A DNA stretch of 64,000 bases from contig CBDAPV010000001.1 of NCBI GenBank assembly GCA_965198715.1, positions 2,356,001-2,420,000 on the forward strand, read 5' to 3'. Both the position numbers and the translations under genes were made by a program. Positions 7,218 to 14,308 of the stretch are shown in pieces (position 1 is the stretch's first letter; each line of letters opens with the position of its first letter). Below the pieces are notes generated by a model, which was not told the origin of the DNA, searched no databases, and saw only the letters and a program-made list of their open reading frames with translations. The stretch is from RH-AL1 sp965198715. Lineage in GTDB: Bacteria > Pseudomonadota > Alphaproteobacteria > Rhizobiales > Beijerinckiaceae.

Positions 7218-7697
7218 CTACGTTCGCTGCAGGCTGGTGACGCAGACGTAGGCGCCTTCGACGATCATGGTCTCGCCGAAGGTCGCCGAATCGTTCACCG
7301 CCGTGCGCACCGCGCCGAGCACGTCGTCGAGGCAGCCGCCCTTGGGCGCCGTGCCCGAAGTCGTCGGCTGCGCCGGCGGCGTCAGGTAGAGCGCCAGCGT
7401 CGCCTTGCTGGTATCGGCCAGCGGCAGCACCAGCTGCAGCGACAGGCTCGGCAGCGACAGCGAGACGACCTCCGAGGCCAGCGTCTTCAGACCGGCGAGG
7501 ATCGTGTCGAGCGGCGGTGCCGCGGTGGCGGTGCTCGGCGCCGCTGCGCCGGCGCCCGTTGCGGCGGCACCCGTCGCAGCCGTGGTGTCCGTCGCGCCCG
7601 CACTTGCCGCACCCGTGGTGGCCTGCGTCGTGCCCGGCGTATTGGTGCTTGCTGCGGGACCCGCAGCAGCACCCGTCGTGTCCGTGGGATCGGCCAT
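7218..7697 (-). CDS. Low-complexity Ala/Thr/Gly-rich protein
   Basis: 159 residues from ATG 7697, with AAGGAG upstream. Residues 1-75 are Ala-Thr-Gly-Pro repeats, presumably disordered. Residues 76-159 look folded (ILAGLKTLASEVVSLSLPSL, then LQLVLPLADTSKATLALYL, then ETMIVEGAYVCVTSL). The composition resembles surface, linker or scaffold-type phage proteins. It ends before the 6869-7217 control region. I cannot assign a function. Confidence 0.5.
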   Translation of the reverse strand: MADPTDTTGAAAGPAASTNTPGTTQATTGAASAGATDTTAATGAAATGAGAAAPSTATAAPPLDTILAGLKTLASEVVSLSLPSLSLQLVLPLADTSKATLALYLTPPAQPTTSGTAPKGGCLDDVLGAVRTAVNDSATFGETMIVEGAYVCVTSLQRT

Positions 7698-7984
7698 GTT
7701 CGTCTCCTTGGGCGGCCGGTGCCCCGAGAGGATCGCGACGCCGGCCGCGTCGCCGCGAAAGCGAGCGGCCCGCGCCATCCCGGCGGGACCGCCGGCCGGG
7801 GAGCGGCAGGTGTGGCCACACACCCCGCTCGACCCGGCCGCCCGCTTCCCCGCCGGCGCGGCGGACCATGCCGTCGGCGGGGGAAGGGGATGAAAGATGA
7901 ATGCTAGGCTCGAGCGCCCGGAGCGACGATTCGCAGTCGCCGCCCCGGGCTATCGCAATCCCCGTCAAACCCGGGAGACCACGA

Positions 7985-8197
7985 ATGGCGAGACAAGAAG
8001 AGCTGCCCGCTACCGTCGCGGCACACGAATGGCTCTTGCGCGCGCTCATCACGTCGATGCCGGACGAGCAACACGGGCGCTTCAAGAAAGCTGTCGCGGC
8101 CCTGGTGAACGACACCTCGGCGCTCTCCATCCGAGAAGCGCTGCCCGACACGCACAAGGAGCTCAGGCGCATTTGCGAGGAGCTCCATCTGCTGTAG
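7985..8197 (+). CDS. Small helical hypothetical protein
   Basis: 70 residues from ATG 7985, with GGGAG upstream. It is strongly helical (ATVAAHEWLLRALITSMPDEQ, then RFKKAVAALVNDTSAL, then SIREALPDTHKELRRICEELHLL). It diverges from the low-complexity gene across a 287-bp gap. Its 3' end overlaps the convergent membrane-protein gene by 35 bp. No family recognised. Confidence 0.5.
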   Translation: MARQEELPATVAAHEWLLRALITSMPDEQHGRFKKAVAALVNDTSALSIREALPDTHKELRRICEELHLL

Positions 8198-8369
8198 CCA
8201 CCTGCTCATCGTGCGCCGCCACGACGAGCGCTCTCCAGGCCCTGTACGTTGCCAGGTCGCGACGCCGATTCCGCGTCGCGATCAACCACCAGCCGAGCGA
8301 GGCCACGTTGATCGCCGCGGAGGCGACGGACAAGCTTAGGGCGATCCAGGCAACGACGGCATCGCTCAT
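8163..8369 (-). CDS. Small membrane protein
   Basis: 68 residues from ATG 8369. The N-terminus is a single hydrophobic span (VVAWIALSLSVASAAINVASLGWWLI) followed by a basic ARNRRRDLATYR-like tail, suggesting one transmembrane helix. It overlaps the upstream leftward gene by 4 bp. A small holin-like or regulatory membrane protein is possible. Evidence is limited to hydropathy and gene coupling. Confidence 0.4.
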   Translation of the reverse strand: MSDAVVAWIALSLSVASAAINVASLGWWLIATRNRRRDLATYRAWRALVVAAHDEQVATADGAPRKCA

Positions 8370-8575
8370 GATCCGTCGACCTCGACGCGGGGCGCGGAGA
8401 GCGGCGCCAGCCTGGCTGTCGCGAGAGCGGCCACCAGCGCCAGAACGAGCGCGTCGCGGAAGGATGGCGAGGCGGTACAATAGCGGTCGAACACGTATCG
8501 CGCCGCCTCGCTGGCGGGCATGCTGCGGGTTTCGTCGACCAGCTCGATTGCCGCGCTGAGACAAGGATCAGACAT
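8366..8575 (-). CDS. Small hypothetical protein
   Basis: 69 residues from ATG 8575, with GAGG at suitable spacing. The N-terminus is helical (LSAAIELVDETRSMPASEAARYVFDRY) and a hydrophobic stretch follows (DALVLALVAALATARLA). Its start codon interlocks with that of the divergent DUF4145 gene (the two ATGs share the bases CATG). That leaves no room for a private promoter, so the gene may be transcribed from inside its neighbour or be spurious. Confidence 0.35.
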   Translation of the reverse strand: MSDPCLSAAIELVDETRSMPASEAARYVFDRYCTASPSFRDALVLALVAALATARLAPLSAPRVEVDGS

Positions 8576-9245
8576 GGCGACCCTCGTGCACCAGTGTCCG
8601 CATATCGATTGCCTGACGGAGCGGATGAACTTCGCTTTGAAGGCCTTCACCACGATCCCCGGCGAAAGACCAAAACAGATCCGCAACTTCGTTCACGCAA
8701 GTTGTTCGGCCTGCGGTCAGCCTGTTGCATTTGAGATAGCCGACGAAAGCGGCACTGGACAGATGATGCCGGGTATTGAGCAGTACCCGATGAGCTTCGA
8801 ATATCTTGGATGGCACGTTGTCCGAACTTGGCCGGAAGTCCCGAAGCCGAGAATACCCGACCATGTTCCCGCCGAGGTCGCGCGAGCCTACCTCTCCGCT
8901 GAGCGCAGCTTTCTCATGAAAGACATGGAGGAGACCTCCGCGGCGTCTTACGGCCGCGCGCTCGACATCGGCACGAAGCTCTTCGCCTCCGATCTCGCCG
9001 GCGTTACCCTCTACAATCGCATCAAGAGGCTGGCCGAGCAGCACCGCATCGCGCCCGACGTCGCCAGATGGGCCGACGCGATCCGGGTGATCCGCAACGA
9101 TGCCTTGCACGAGATCGACCGCATCACGCGCGACGAGCTGGTCGCGGTCCGCGGCTTCACCGAGACCGTGCTGACGTATCTCTTCACGCTGCCCGGCATG
9201 CTGCGCGAACGGCAGGCCCTGACCAAAGAGAAGCCGAAGAGATGA
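8574..9245 (+). CDS. DUF4145-domain protein with N-terminal zinc knuckle
   Basis: 223 residues from ATG 8574, with AAGGA upstream. The N-terminal part carries Cys/His pairs (CPHIDC and CSACGQP) that could bind zinc. Residues about 110-210 form the helical DUF4145 domain: AYLSAERSFLMKDMEETSAASYGRAL, then RWADAIRVIRNDALHE. DUF4145 domains occur in restriction and defence-associated loci, but the biochemical role is unknown. Its position in the accessory part of a prophage fits a cargo gene. Confidence 0.65.
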   Translation: MATLVHQCPHIDCLTERMNFALKAFTTIPGERPKQIRNFVHASCSACGQPVAFEIADESGTGQMMPGIEQYPMSFEYLGWHVVRTWPEVPKPRIPDHVPAEVARAYLSAERSFLMKDMEETSAASYGRALDIGTKLFASDLAGVTLYNRIKRLAEQHRIAPDVARWADAIRVIRNDALHEIDRITRDELVAVRGFTETVLTYLFTLPGMLRERQALTKEKPKR

Positions 9246-9249
9246 GACG

Positions 9250-9331
9250 CCCCTCATGATGCGGCGACCTCGGGGGAGGGCGCGGGCGCCGGGCGCTCGA
9301 TGCCGGCGGGCCAGTCCACGCCGGCCGGCAA
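9250..9331 (-). repeat. Partial duplicate of the 3' end of the Cro-like gene
   Basis: About 80 bp closely match 9755-9838, the 3' end of the 9760-10026 gene. Read on the minus strand both encode a tail of the form DWP-x-GIERPAPAPSP-x-VA. Only the last 25 codons are present here, with no upstream coding part. It is therefore a fragment left by duplication or recombination, not a gene. The intervening segment (9332-9754) holds one short rightward gene. Confidence 0.7.
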
Positions 9332-9343
9332 GGGAGAGTAGAG

Positions 9344-9643
9344 TTGGCGACCGATCCGCATGAGCAGAACATCGACGTGATCGCGTTCGGCCTTCTCGCC
9401 GGCACGCTGGCGCTTCTCGCCGACGACCTGATCGGAAGGCTCGCGCCGACGCCGCAGGCTCGCCTCGCGCTGCTCCACGAGTTGCGCCGCCAGGCACTCC
9501 GGAACGTGGAGAATGCGGTGGGCGAGGCCCTGTCCATCGAGCAGGAAGCCGACGCCGTCGGGCGCGCCCGACACCATCTGCAGAAGCTGTTCGACGCCTG
9601 GCGCGCCGCCGCCGAGGACGACAAGGGCGATCTCGCCCGATGA
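9344..9643 (+). CDS. Small helical hypothetical protein
   Basis: 99 residues starting at TTG 9344, with GGGAGAG upstream. It is predicted largely helical (VIAFGLLAGTLALLADDLIG, then LHELRRQALRNVENAVGEALSIEQEADAVGRARHHLQKLFDAW). It lies between the two copies of the duplicated 80-bp segment, as if carried in with the duplication. No family recognised. Confidence 0.5.
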   Translation: MATDPHEQNIDVIAFGLLAGTLALLADDLIGRLAPTPQARLALLHELRRQALRNVENAVGEALSIEQEADAVGRARHHLQKLFDAWRAAAEDDKGDLAR

Positions 9644-9759
9644 TCCTCGGATCGTCGCCATGCCACCCGTCATGATCGACCAGCCTCGCGCCGGCGCGAT
9701 CCGGCAGGCCAGGCGCACGAGGGCGGCGGCAAGCCGCTCGCGAGACGCGAGGATGCCCC

Positions 9760-10026
9760 TCACGATTCGGCGACCACGGGGGAGGGCGCGGGGGCCGGGC
9801 GCTCGATGCCGACCGGCCAGTCCACATCAGCCGGCCAGTTTTCGGAGAACCAGACGAGGGCTTTTTCGTAGACCCTAACAGTGAACGTGCCGCCGCCAAT
9901 CGCGGTACGCTCAAGGAAACGAGCGTCCTTGGCCGCTCTCGCCAATACGGTCGATGCCGCAAGACCCGTAGCGCGAACGTAGGCGTCGGTCAGCTCGGAG
10001 ATGTTGGCGCGAAGAGCCGTCTGCAT
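9760..10026 (-). CDS. Cro-like early regulator candidate
   Basis: 88 residues. The first 45 (ISELTDAYVRATGLAASTVLARAAKDARFLERT) read as a small helix-turn-helix. It is followed by TVRVYEKALVWFSENWP and DWPVGIERP, a layout I recall from short phage regulators in alphaproteobacteria. It diverges from the repressor gene across operators 1-3. A possible promoter (TTGACT, 17-bp spacer, CTAAGT) would start transcription at or next to the ATG. The position is that of lambda cro. Function is inferred. Confidence 0.6.
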   Translation of the reverse strand: MQTALRANISELTDAYVRATGLAASTVLARAAKDARFLERTAIGGGTFTVRVYEKALVWFSENWPADVDWPVGIERPAPAPSPVVAES

Positions 10027-10037
10027 GCCCGAACTTA

Positions 10038-10112
10038 GTTGGAGATTTCCAACTTAGTCAATGGGAAACATCCAAATCGCTTTCGCTTGCATCTTCGTTG
10101 GATAATTCCAAC
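10038..10112. promoter_or_regulatory. Immunity-region operators 1-3
   Basis: Three copies of a 16-bp dyad of form GTTGGA-N4-TCCAAC lie between the divergent regulators. Site 1 at 10038-10053 and site 3 at 10097-10112 are perfect. Site 2 at 10061-10076 (ATGGGA-N4-TCCAAA) is imperfect. Site 3 abuts the repressor ATG and overlaps a GATAAT -10 at 10101-10106. Site 1 overlaps the spacer of the leftward promoter. One strong-weak-strong array between two regulators is the classical temperate-phage switch. Confidence 0.75.
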
Positions 10113-10595
10113 ATGAACCCGACCCTGCGCGAACGCGTCGCGGACCGCCTAGCCGAACTAGGGCGAAACCCATTCGCGGCAGCCAAGCAGGGCGGCCTCG
10201 AACGTTCGTTCATCAACGATATCCTAAACGGCAAGAAGACGTCGGTCCGCGGCGCTAACCTAGGTAAGCTGGCACTGGCGTTGGACTGGCGACCTGAAGA
10301 CATCCTAGGCGCGGCAACAAGGAGCGCCGTTCCGATCAGCGATGGTTTGTCAGACCTCTACACCGATCGACTTGCCGACAGTGATTACATTCAAGTCGCT
10401 GTAGGCGACCTTCGTAGCGCTGCGCTCTACGCTCTGCGTCGAGGGAATGTCGATGAAGATCAGGCCGAGGCGCTATCTCACGTGCTAGTAGAAGTCCTTG
10501 CAACGCGCGCAAATGTCTCGATTGTTGTTCGCTTAGCGGAAAGAGCCCGCAGCAATGTTGAATATGCAAAGCCAAAGCTTGTCGATCCAACATGA
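10113..10595 (+). CDS. Prophage repressor, XRE-type HTH
   Basis: 160 residues from ATG 10113. Residues 1-65 are a Cro/CI helix-turn-helix (RVADRLAELGRNPFAAAKQG, then RSFINDILNGKK, then LGKLALALDW). The C-terminal half is helical and has no S24 peptidase motif, so it should not self-cleave in a RecA-dependent way. No ribosome site precedes the ATG, and a GATAAT -10 ends 6 bp before it, which points to a leaderless mRNA as with lambda cI from PRM. It probably binds the flanking GTTGGA-N4-TCCAAC dyads. Confidence 0.75.
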   Translation: MNPTLRERVADRLAELGRNPFAAAKQGGLERSFINDILNGKKTSVRGANLGKLALALDWRPEDILGAATRSAVPISDGLSDLYTDRLADSDYIQVAVGDLRSAALYALRRGNVDEDQAEALSHVLVEVLATRANVSIVVRLAERARSNVEYAKPKLVDPT

Positions 10596-10706
10596 ACTCG
10601 AACTCTTCGGCGATCGATCTGCCATCCGCAGCACTCATCACGCATCTCTTTACACGCCGAAGTGTACCTTTTTTGTTCTTGTCCGCAAGGTGTGCGGGAG
10701 ATCCGA

Positions 10707-11111
10707 ATGACCCTTGCGCTATTGGTCGCATTCCGCATGCTGGCAGCGATTTCCATCGAGGCCACCGACCCGCTCGATCTTGAGCGATCGCCCAGCGCTG
10801 TCATCGGCGAACGCGTGAAGCTATCGAGTGTCCGCTGCGTTGATGAGATTCACGGCGGGTACCTCTGCATTGTCAAGGCTGGCGGCAGTCTGATTGCAAT
10901 CGACGCCGTGATCCTCAGCGACGATACGGTTCGTAGCGACGTCGATCAATACATCGAGGACAACTGCAAAGGGACGGCAAACCTCGACAGTCTAGCGTGC
11001 GAGTTCGACGCCACTTTCACAGTCGCGTCCTTCCGGCGCGAGACGCCCGACACCAGCCCGCTTACACGCTTCTTCACGACCGACATCCGACTGGAGAGAT
11101 CCAAGCCCTGA
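10707..11111 (+). CDS. Hypothetical, possibly exported protein
   Basis: 134 residues from ATG 10707, with GGGAG 6 bp upstream. A short hydrophobic N-terminus (MTLALLVAFRMLAAISIEA) may be a signal peptide or anchor. The rest is polar with four Cys (SVRCVDE, GGYLCIV, EDNCKG, SLACEF) that could form two disulfides. Position just after the repressor suits a lysogenic-conversion or superinfection-exclusion gene, but that is inference. It ends 8 bp before operator 4. Confidence 0.5.
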   Translation: MTLALLVAFRMLAAISIEATDPLDLERSPSAVIGERVKLSSVRCVDEIHGGYLCIVKAGGSLIAIDAVILSDDTVRSDVDQYIEDNCKGTANLDSLACEFDATFTVASFRRETPDTSPLTRFFTTDIRLERSKP

Positions 11112-11119
11112 TGCCGTTG

Positions 11120-11165
11120 ATGGGAAATATCCAACTATTCTGTTGACGAGTTGGAAAAATCCAAC
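11120..11165. promoter_or_regulatory. Repressor operators 4-5 in a convergent intergenic region
   Basis: Two more copies of the repressor dyad: ATGGGA-N4-TCCAAC at 11120-11135 and the perfect GTTGGA-N4-TCCAAC at 11150-11165. A TTGACG -35-like hexamer (11143-11148) lies between them, so a repressed rightward promoter is possible. The flanking genes converge on this site (10707-11111 rightward, 11252-11746 leftward), so a rightward transcript would run antisense to the zinc-ribbon gene before reaching 11827. Alternatively the sites block elongation, like L5 stoperators. Confidence 0.65.
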
Positions 11166-11251
11166 CACCTTAGCTCCATCAGCCTTGCGCTGTGGAGCTC
11201 ATCATGTCGCCAGACGCCACCGACAGCACCACCCCCGACCTCCGTCAAGCC

Positions 11252-11746
11252 TCACCGCGGCATGCGCGGGGGCGGCCGCTTGGGAAGATCGCGGCGCGTG
11301 TACTGAATCGTCAGATCGCAGCGGGGGCACGCCTTTCGTTCCGCTCCGCCGTAGCTTTGACGCTCCTCGCCCTGGAGGATGCTCTTTGTTCCGTCCTGGT
11401 AGCAGTTGGGACAAAGATGATGGGGCGGCTCCACGCCCTGCATCGCGGGCTTGAGCGCGTAAGCCGTGACCCCTGGAGCCAAAGCCTTCAGCTCGTAGCG
11501 CTCCTTCTCAGCTTTCCAGTCGCTGGCGCGCGCGATCTCGTCTTCCAGGTCACGTACGCGCTTGGCCAACGTCGCGCGCTCCTCGCCGCCCGCAAAGATC
11601 GCCTGCTGGGCCTCGAGCATGTGGCGCTGCAGTTCCCCGACCTTCGCATTCACGGCCTGACCCGTATTCAGGTCTATCACCGCCTTCGTGACGTCTATGG
11701 CCGCCTTCAGCGACTGCATGGCGGCGGCGGCGGCGGTGAGGTCCAT
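11252..11746 (-). CDS. Coiled-coil protein with C-terminal zinc ribbon
   Basis: 164 residues from ATG 11746. Residues 1-100 are helical and coiled-coil-like (MQSLKAAIDVTKAVIDLNTG, then ERATLAKRVRDLEDEIARASDW). The C-terminus has two Cys pairs, CPNC and CPRC, about 30 residues apart, forming a zinc ribbon. Similar helical-plus-ribbon proteins occur in the accessory regions of alphaproteobacterial prophages. It is the only leftward gene between the immunity region and the rightward operon. Confidence 0.6.
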   Translation of the reverse strand: MDLTAAAAAMQSLKAAIDVTKAVIDLNTGQAVNAKVGELQRHMLEAQQAIFAGGEERATLAKRVRDLEDEIARASDWKAEKERYELKALAPGVTAYALKPAMQGVEPPHHLCPNCYQDGTKSILQGEERQSYGGAERKACPRCDLTIQYTRRDLPKRPPPRMPR

Positions 11747-11826
11747 GGCGGCACGTTCGTGGGAGGCGAGGACGCCTTGGTCCCACGCGCCGACGCCGCG
11801 CGCAACGTCGCGCGAGAGGTGGTGCG

Positions 11827-12195
11827 ATGATCGAATCCACCTCTCCTTACCTCCGCTTCGCCGACCGCATGATCGCGCTCTGCGAGCCGCTGCGCGGGCT
11901 CGACGCCGCCGGCCTTGCCGATCGCGCCCTCTGCCTCGCCCGCTGGCAGCGTGCCGGCTTCGTCCAATCGGTAGGCGACCGGCTCGCGCCCGACCTCGTC
12001 GAGGAGCGCGAGGCCTGCCGCCGCGCCGCGCTGCGCCTGAAGGCATTTCCGGCGGAGGGTCGGCCGGAGCCGCGCGAGGGTGCGGCGATCGACGCCCGCA
12101 TCCGCTTCGCCGGCCTCCGCGCCTTCGCCGCTCTCGATCGCGAGCTGCGCGCCAGCATGGTCGACACGACCACCCTCGAGGTTGTCCATGGTTGA
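11827..12195 (+). CDS. Hypothetical first gene of rightward operon
   Basis: 122 residues from ATG 11827. Almost entirely helical and Arg/Ala/Leu-rich (LRFADRMIALCEPLRGLDAAGLADRALCLARWQRAGF, read in parts), with no catalytic motif. It opens a rightward run of mostly overlapping genes to 15,599 and overlaps the next gene by 8 bp. It is probably a phage early accessory protein. Unknown family. Confidence 0.5.
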   Translation: MIESTSPYLRFADRMIALCEPLRGLDAAGLADRALCLARWQRAGFVQSVGDRLAPDLVEEREACRRAALRLKAFPAEGRPEPREGAAIDARIRFAGLRAFAALDRELRASMVDTTTLEVVHG

Positions 12196-12568
12196 GGCCG
12201 AGCTCGGCGGCTTCGTCCAAGACGAGGCGGGCGCCATCGTTCAAGACGAGGCGGAGGTTCGCGCGCTGGCCGAGGCGCTCGGCCTCGCCCTCCCAGCCTT
12301 TACGCAGCAACAGCATACCGAGCCCTTCGCCGCCTGGGCCGACCGCGTCGCCTTTGCCGAGTCGCTCCGCGCGCGCGGACGCCTGACCTCGGCCGCCCTC
12401 GACGAGTGCGACCGCCAGCTCGGACTGCCCTCGTCGCGCTCCGCGCCGCCGCAGCTGGGCTGGGGGCGCGACGTCGACGTCGAGTCGGGTTGGTCCGGCC
12501 GTGAAGACGAGGTGTTGCGGGCGATCGAGGACGCCATCGCCGCGGGCGTCGAGGAGCGGGCGCCGTGA
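12188..12568 (+). CDS. Hypothetical acidic early protein
   Basis: 126 residues from ATG 12188, inside the end of the previous gene. It begins with an acidic segment containing a repeated VQDEA motif, then an ALAEALGLALPAF helix and a polar C-terminus. Its stop overlaps the GTG start of the DnaA-like gene by 4 bp, so the two are probably translated together. No family recognised. Confidence 0.5.
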   Translation: MVEAELGGFVQDEAGAIVQDEAEVRALAEALGLALPAFTQQQHTEPFAAWADRVAFAESLRARGRLTSAALDECDRQLGLPSSRSAPPQLGWGRDVDVESGWSGREDEVLRAIEDAIAAGVEERAP

Positions 12569-12954
12569 ACCAGCGCGTCGATCCCGTCCAAGAGAACGCA
12601 GTGCAAGCCACTGCCGCCGCCCTGGAGGGCGACGCCTCGTTGGCCGCCGGACCACCGCGTCGCGTGCCGATCCGTACCATTCAGAAGCGCGTCGCGGCGC
12701 ACTACGGCGTCGCCGTCGACGACCTGCTCACCGCGCGGCGTACCGCCAGGTTCGTGCGGCCGCGCTGGGTCGCGATGTACCTGGCCAAGGCGATGACCGG
12801 GCGCGCCCTGCCCACCATCGGGCGCTGTTTCGGCGGCCGCGACCACACCACGGTGCTCCACGCGGTGCGCAGCCTGCAGGCCATGATCGACGCCGACGCG
12901 GTCCTCGCGGCCGAGGTCGCCGGCCTGCGCCGCACGCTGGAGGATGCGGCTTGA
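12565..12954 (+). CDS. Stand-alone DnaA domain IV (DNA-binding domain) protein
   Basis: 129 residues from GTG 12565. After about 35 unstructured residues comes a DnaA C-terminal domain: RTIQKRVAAHYGVAVDDLLTARRT, then RPRWVAMYLAKAMTG, then LPTIGRCFGGRDHTTVLHAV. GGRDHTTVLHA is the DnaA box-recognition signature. There is no AAA+ domain, so it cannot load helicase by itself. It may bind DnaA boxes and compete with or titrate host DnaA, or guide element replication. It lies in the middle of the rightward operon, overlapping both neighbours by 4 bp. Confidence 0.85.
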   Translation: MNQRVDPVQENAVQATAAALEGDASLAAGPPRRVPIRTIQKRVAAHYGVAVDDLLTARRTARFVRPRWVAMYLAKAMTGRALPTIGRCFGGRDHTTVLHAVRSLQAMIDADAVLAAEVAGLRRTLEDAA

Positions 12955-13229
12955 GCGGCGGTGACCGCGTTCCCTGCGCCGTGCTCGGCTGCGGCGAGAG
13001 CCGCGGCCTGCGTAGGCAAGACCGCGGCGTGCTTCCTGCGGCCTGGATCTGCGGCGCGTGCTGGGACGAGGTGCCCGAGGCCACGCGTGCCGACTACCGG
13101 CACCTGCAGCGCCGCGAGCGCCGCGAGGCCGACCGGCACGGGGTGCCGCCGGCGGAGCTCGCCGCCCGCGCCGACATCGCCTTCGCCCGCTGCGCCGCCG
13201 CCGCCGGCTTCCGCTGCGAGGCGGCATGA
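12951..13229 (+). CDS. Small zinc-finger-like protein
   Basis: 92 residues using TTG 12951, overlapping the DnaA-like stop (TTGA). Cys pairs at PCAVLGC and ICGACW sit about 25 residues apart and could hold a zinc ion. The helical, strongly basic stretch YRHLQRRERREADRHG follows. The layout suggests a small nucleic-acid-binding protein. Unknown family. Confidence 0.5.
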   Translation: MSGGDRVPCAVLGCGESRGLRRQDRGVLPAAWICGACWDEVPEATRADYRHLQRRERREADRHGVPPAELAARADIAFARCAAAAGFRCEAA

Positions 13230-13417
13230 AGAGACTCAGCGATTACTCTCCGCCGCCGCGGCTGCCACCACGCGCAGACGGTGTCGATCCTCTTGCCGCC
13301 GACTTTATCGAGGCGATGGCGCGCAGCGACGCGGGTAAAGACTCCAAGGCGGCGATCGCCGCCGTCAGAAAAGAAGCAACAAGCGAGAGCGGAGAGGATA
13401 GGCCATGCGCTCGTTGA
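13226..13417 (+). CDS. Small hypothetical protein
   Basis: 63 residues from ATG 13226, overlapping the preceding stop by 4 bp. It has a Pro-rich N-terminus (YSPPPRLPPRADG) followed by a helix (PLAADFIEAMARSDAGKDSK). Overlap with both neighbours supports translation. No function can be inferred. Confidence 0.45.
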   Translation: MKRLSDYSPPPRLPPRADGVDPLAADFIEAMARSDAGKDSKAAIAAVRKEATSESGEDRPCAR

Positions 13418-13635
13418 GACAAGGCTTTCAGCAGCCCGAGATCCCTCACCTCGTCGATTGGCAGGCTAACCGATCCGGGTCGGGCATCACGATCATCGGC
13501 ACGATCGACGGCAAGGCCAAAAAGGTCCACGCGGACACGATCCGCGGTGGCGGCTGGGACGGTTTGGTGGCCTATCGAGATGCGACCCTGGTCGCGACCC
13601 TGGCGGCCTCGATCGAAGCGAAAGCGGTCGTCTGA
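13405..13635 (+). CDS. Small hypothetical protein
   Basis: 76 residues from ATG 13405, with GAGAGGA upstream. It looks like a small beta-rich domain (GSGITIIGTIDGKAKKVHADTI) followed by a helix (DATLVATLAASIEAKAVV). It overlaps the previous gene by 13 bp, and its stop overlaps the next start by one base (TGATG). Unknown family. Confidence 0.5.
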   Translation: MRSLRQGFQQPEIPHLVDWQANRSGSGITIIGTIDGKAKKVHADTIRGGGWDGLVAYRDATLVATLAASIEAKAVV

Positions 13636-13904
13636 TGCCGACCGGCGCCAAGAAGGCCAGCACCAAGGCCCTGCAGGTCGAGTGCGACCGCTTCAACCGC
13701 TTCGCCGCCGTCGGCAGCACGGTCCAGGTCGATCCTGGCCCGCTGTTCGGAGGCAAGCTGCAGACCGTGACGATCGCCGAACCCGGCGCCTACCTGGTGC
13801 GGCCGCCGGCGCCGAGTATACCGCTGGCCGTCGTGTCGGTCTCCGGCGGGCTCGGCCACGTGCCGCTCGCCAGCGTGCGCTTCGGAGGCAACAGCGATGG
13901 TTGA
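13635..13904 (+). CDS. Small hypothetical beta-rich protein
   Basis: 89 residues from ATG 13635. It combines a short helix (QVECDRFNRFAAVGSTVQVD) with a beta-rich region (KLQTVTIAEPGAYLV, then IPLAVVSVSGGLGHVPLASV). This resembles small SH3-like modulators, without a sequence signature. It overlaps the next gene by 8 bp. Role unknown. Confidence 0.5.
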   Translation: MPTGAKKASTKALQVECDRFNRFAAVGSTVQVDPGPLFGGKLQTVTIAEPGAYLVRPPAPSIPLAVVSVSGGLGHVPLASVRFGGNSDG

Positions 13905-14148
13905 GAGGCAGACGATCGTGCCGTGCGACTGCATCGCAAAGGCAAACGTGAGCCTTGCCGCTCTCAACACGCGCGTGAAGCAGAACATCATGCTGTTTCC
14001 CGTGCTCCACGACAGCGGCGCGCTGGTCTGCACCGAGAAGGCAGACATCGGCAAGCGTGGCCGGCCGACGACGCTCATGGCGACCTTCTGCCCTTTCTGC
14101 GGCGTGAAGTACTTGAAGGTGGAGGCCTCTGATGGCGACCAAGGCTGA
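13897..14148 (+). CDS. Small zinc-binding early protein
   Basis: 83 residues from ATG 13897. It has Cys pairs at CDC near the N-terminus and CPFC near the C-terminus (TFCPFCGVKYLKV), a probable zinc ribbon. It overlaps a 58-residue gene at its 3' end. Such small ribbons are frequent in prophage early operons. Function unknown. Confidence 0.55.
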   Translation: MVERQTIVPCDCIAKANVSLAALNTRVKQNIMLFPVLHDSGALVCTEKADIGKRGRPTTLMATFCPFCGVKYLKVEASDGDQG

Positions 14149-14308
14149 TCCTTGCCGCCGCGATGCGACGCCGGCCTTCGATGTGCCGAGTGCCGGCCGG
14201 CCCTGCCCAACCTGCGGGCGCGGCCCCTGTCCGAAGGCCTACGGTCCGGAAGGCTTGCGCCGAAGCGCGGAGCCGATCGAGACCGCGCCGACGGACGGCA
14301 CTCGCTGA
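14132..14308 (+). CDS. 58-residue zinc-knuckle protein
   Basis: This short frame starts at ATG 14132 and ends at TGA 14306-14308. The peptide contains DPCRRDATPAF and the knuckle RPCPTCGRGPCPKAYG. It overlaps the upstream gene by 17 bp and fills the gap before the SANT-like gene in a third frame, consistent with the tight packing of the operon. CPTC plus a third Cys suggests metal binding. Role unknown. Confidence 0.5.
   Translation: MATKADPCRRDATPAFDVPSAGRPCPTCGRGPCPKAYGPEGLRRSAEPIETAPTDGTR

Noticed and set aside
10592..10783. A 63-residue frame overlapping the repressor stop by 4 bp
   Set aside because: The overlap is suggestive, but the peptide has no conserved look and overlaps the better-supported 10707-11111 gene, which has a clear ribosome site.
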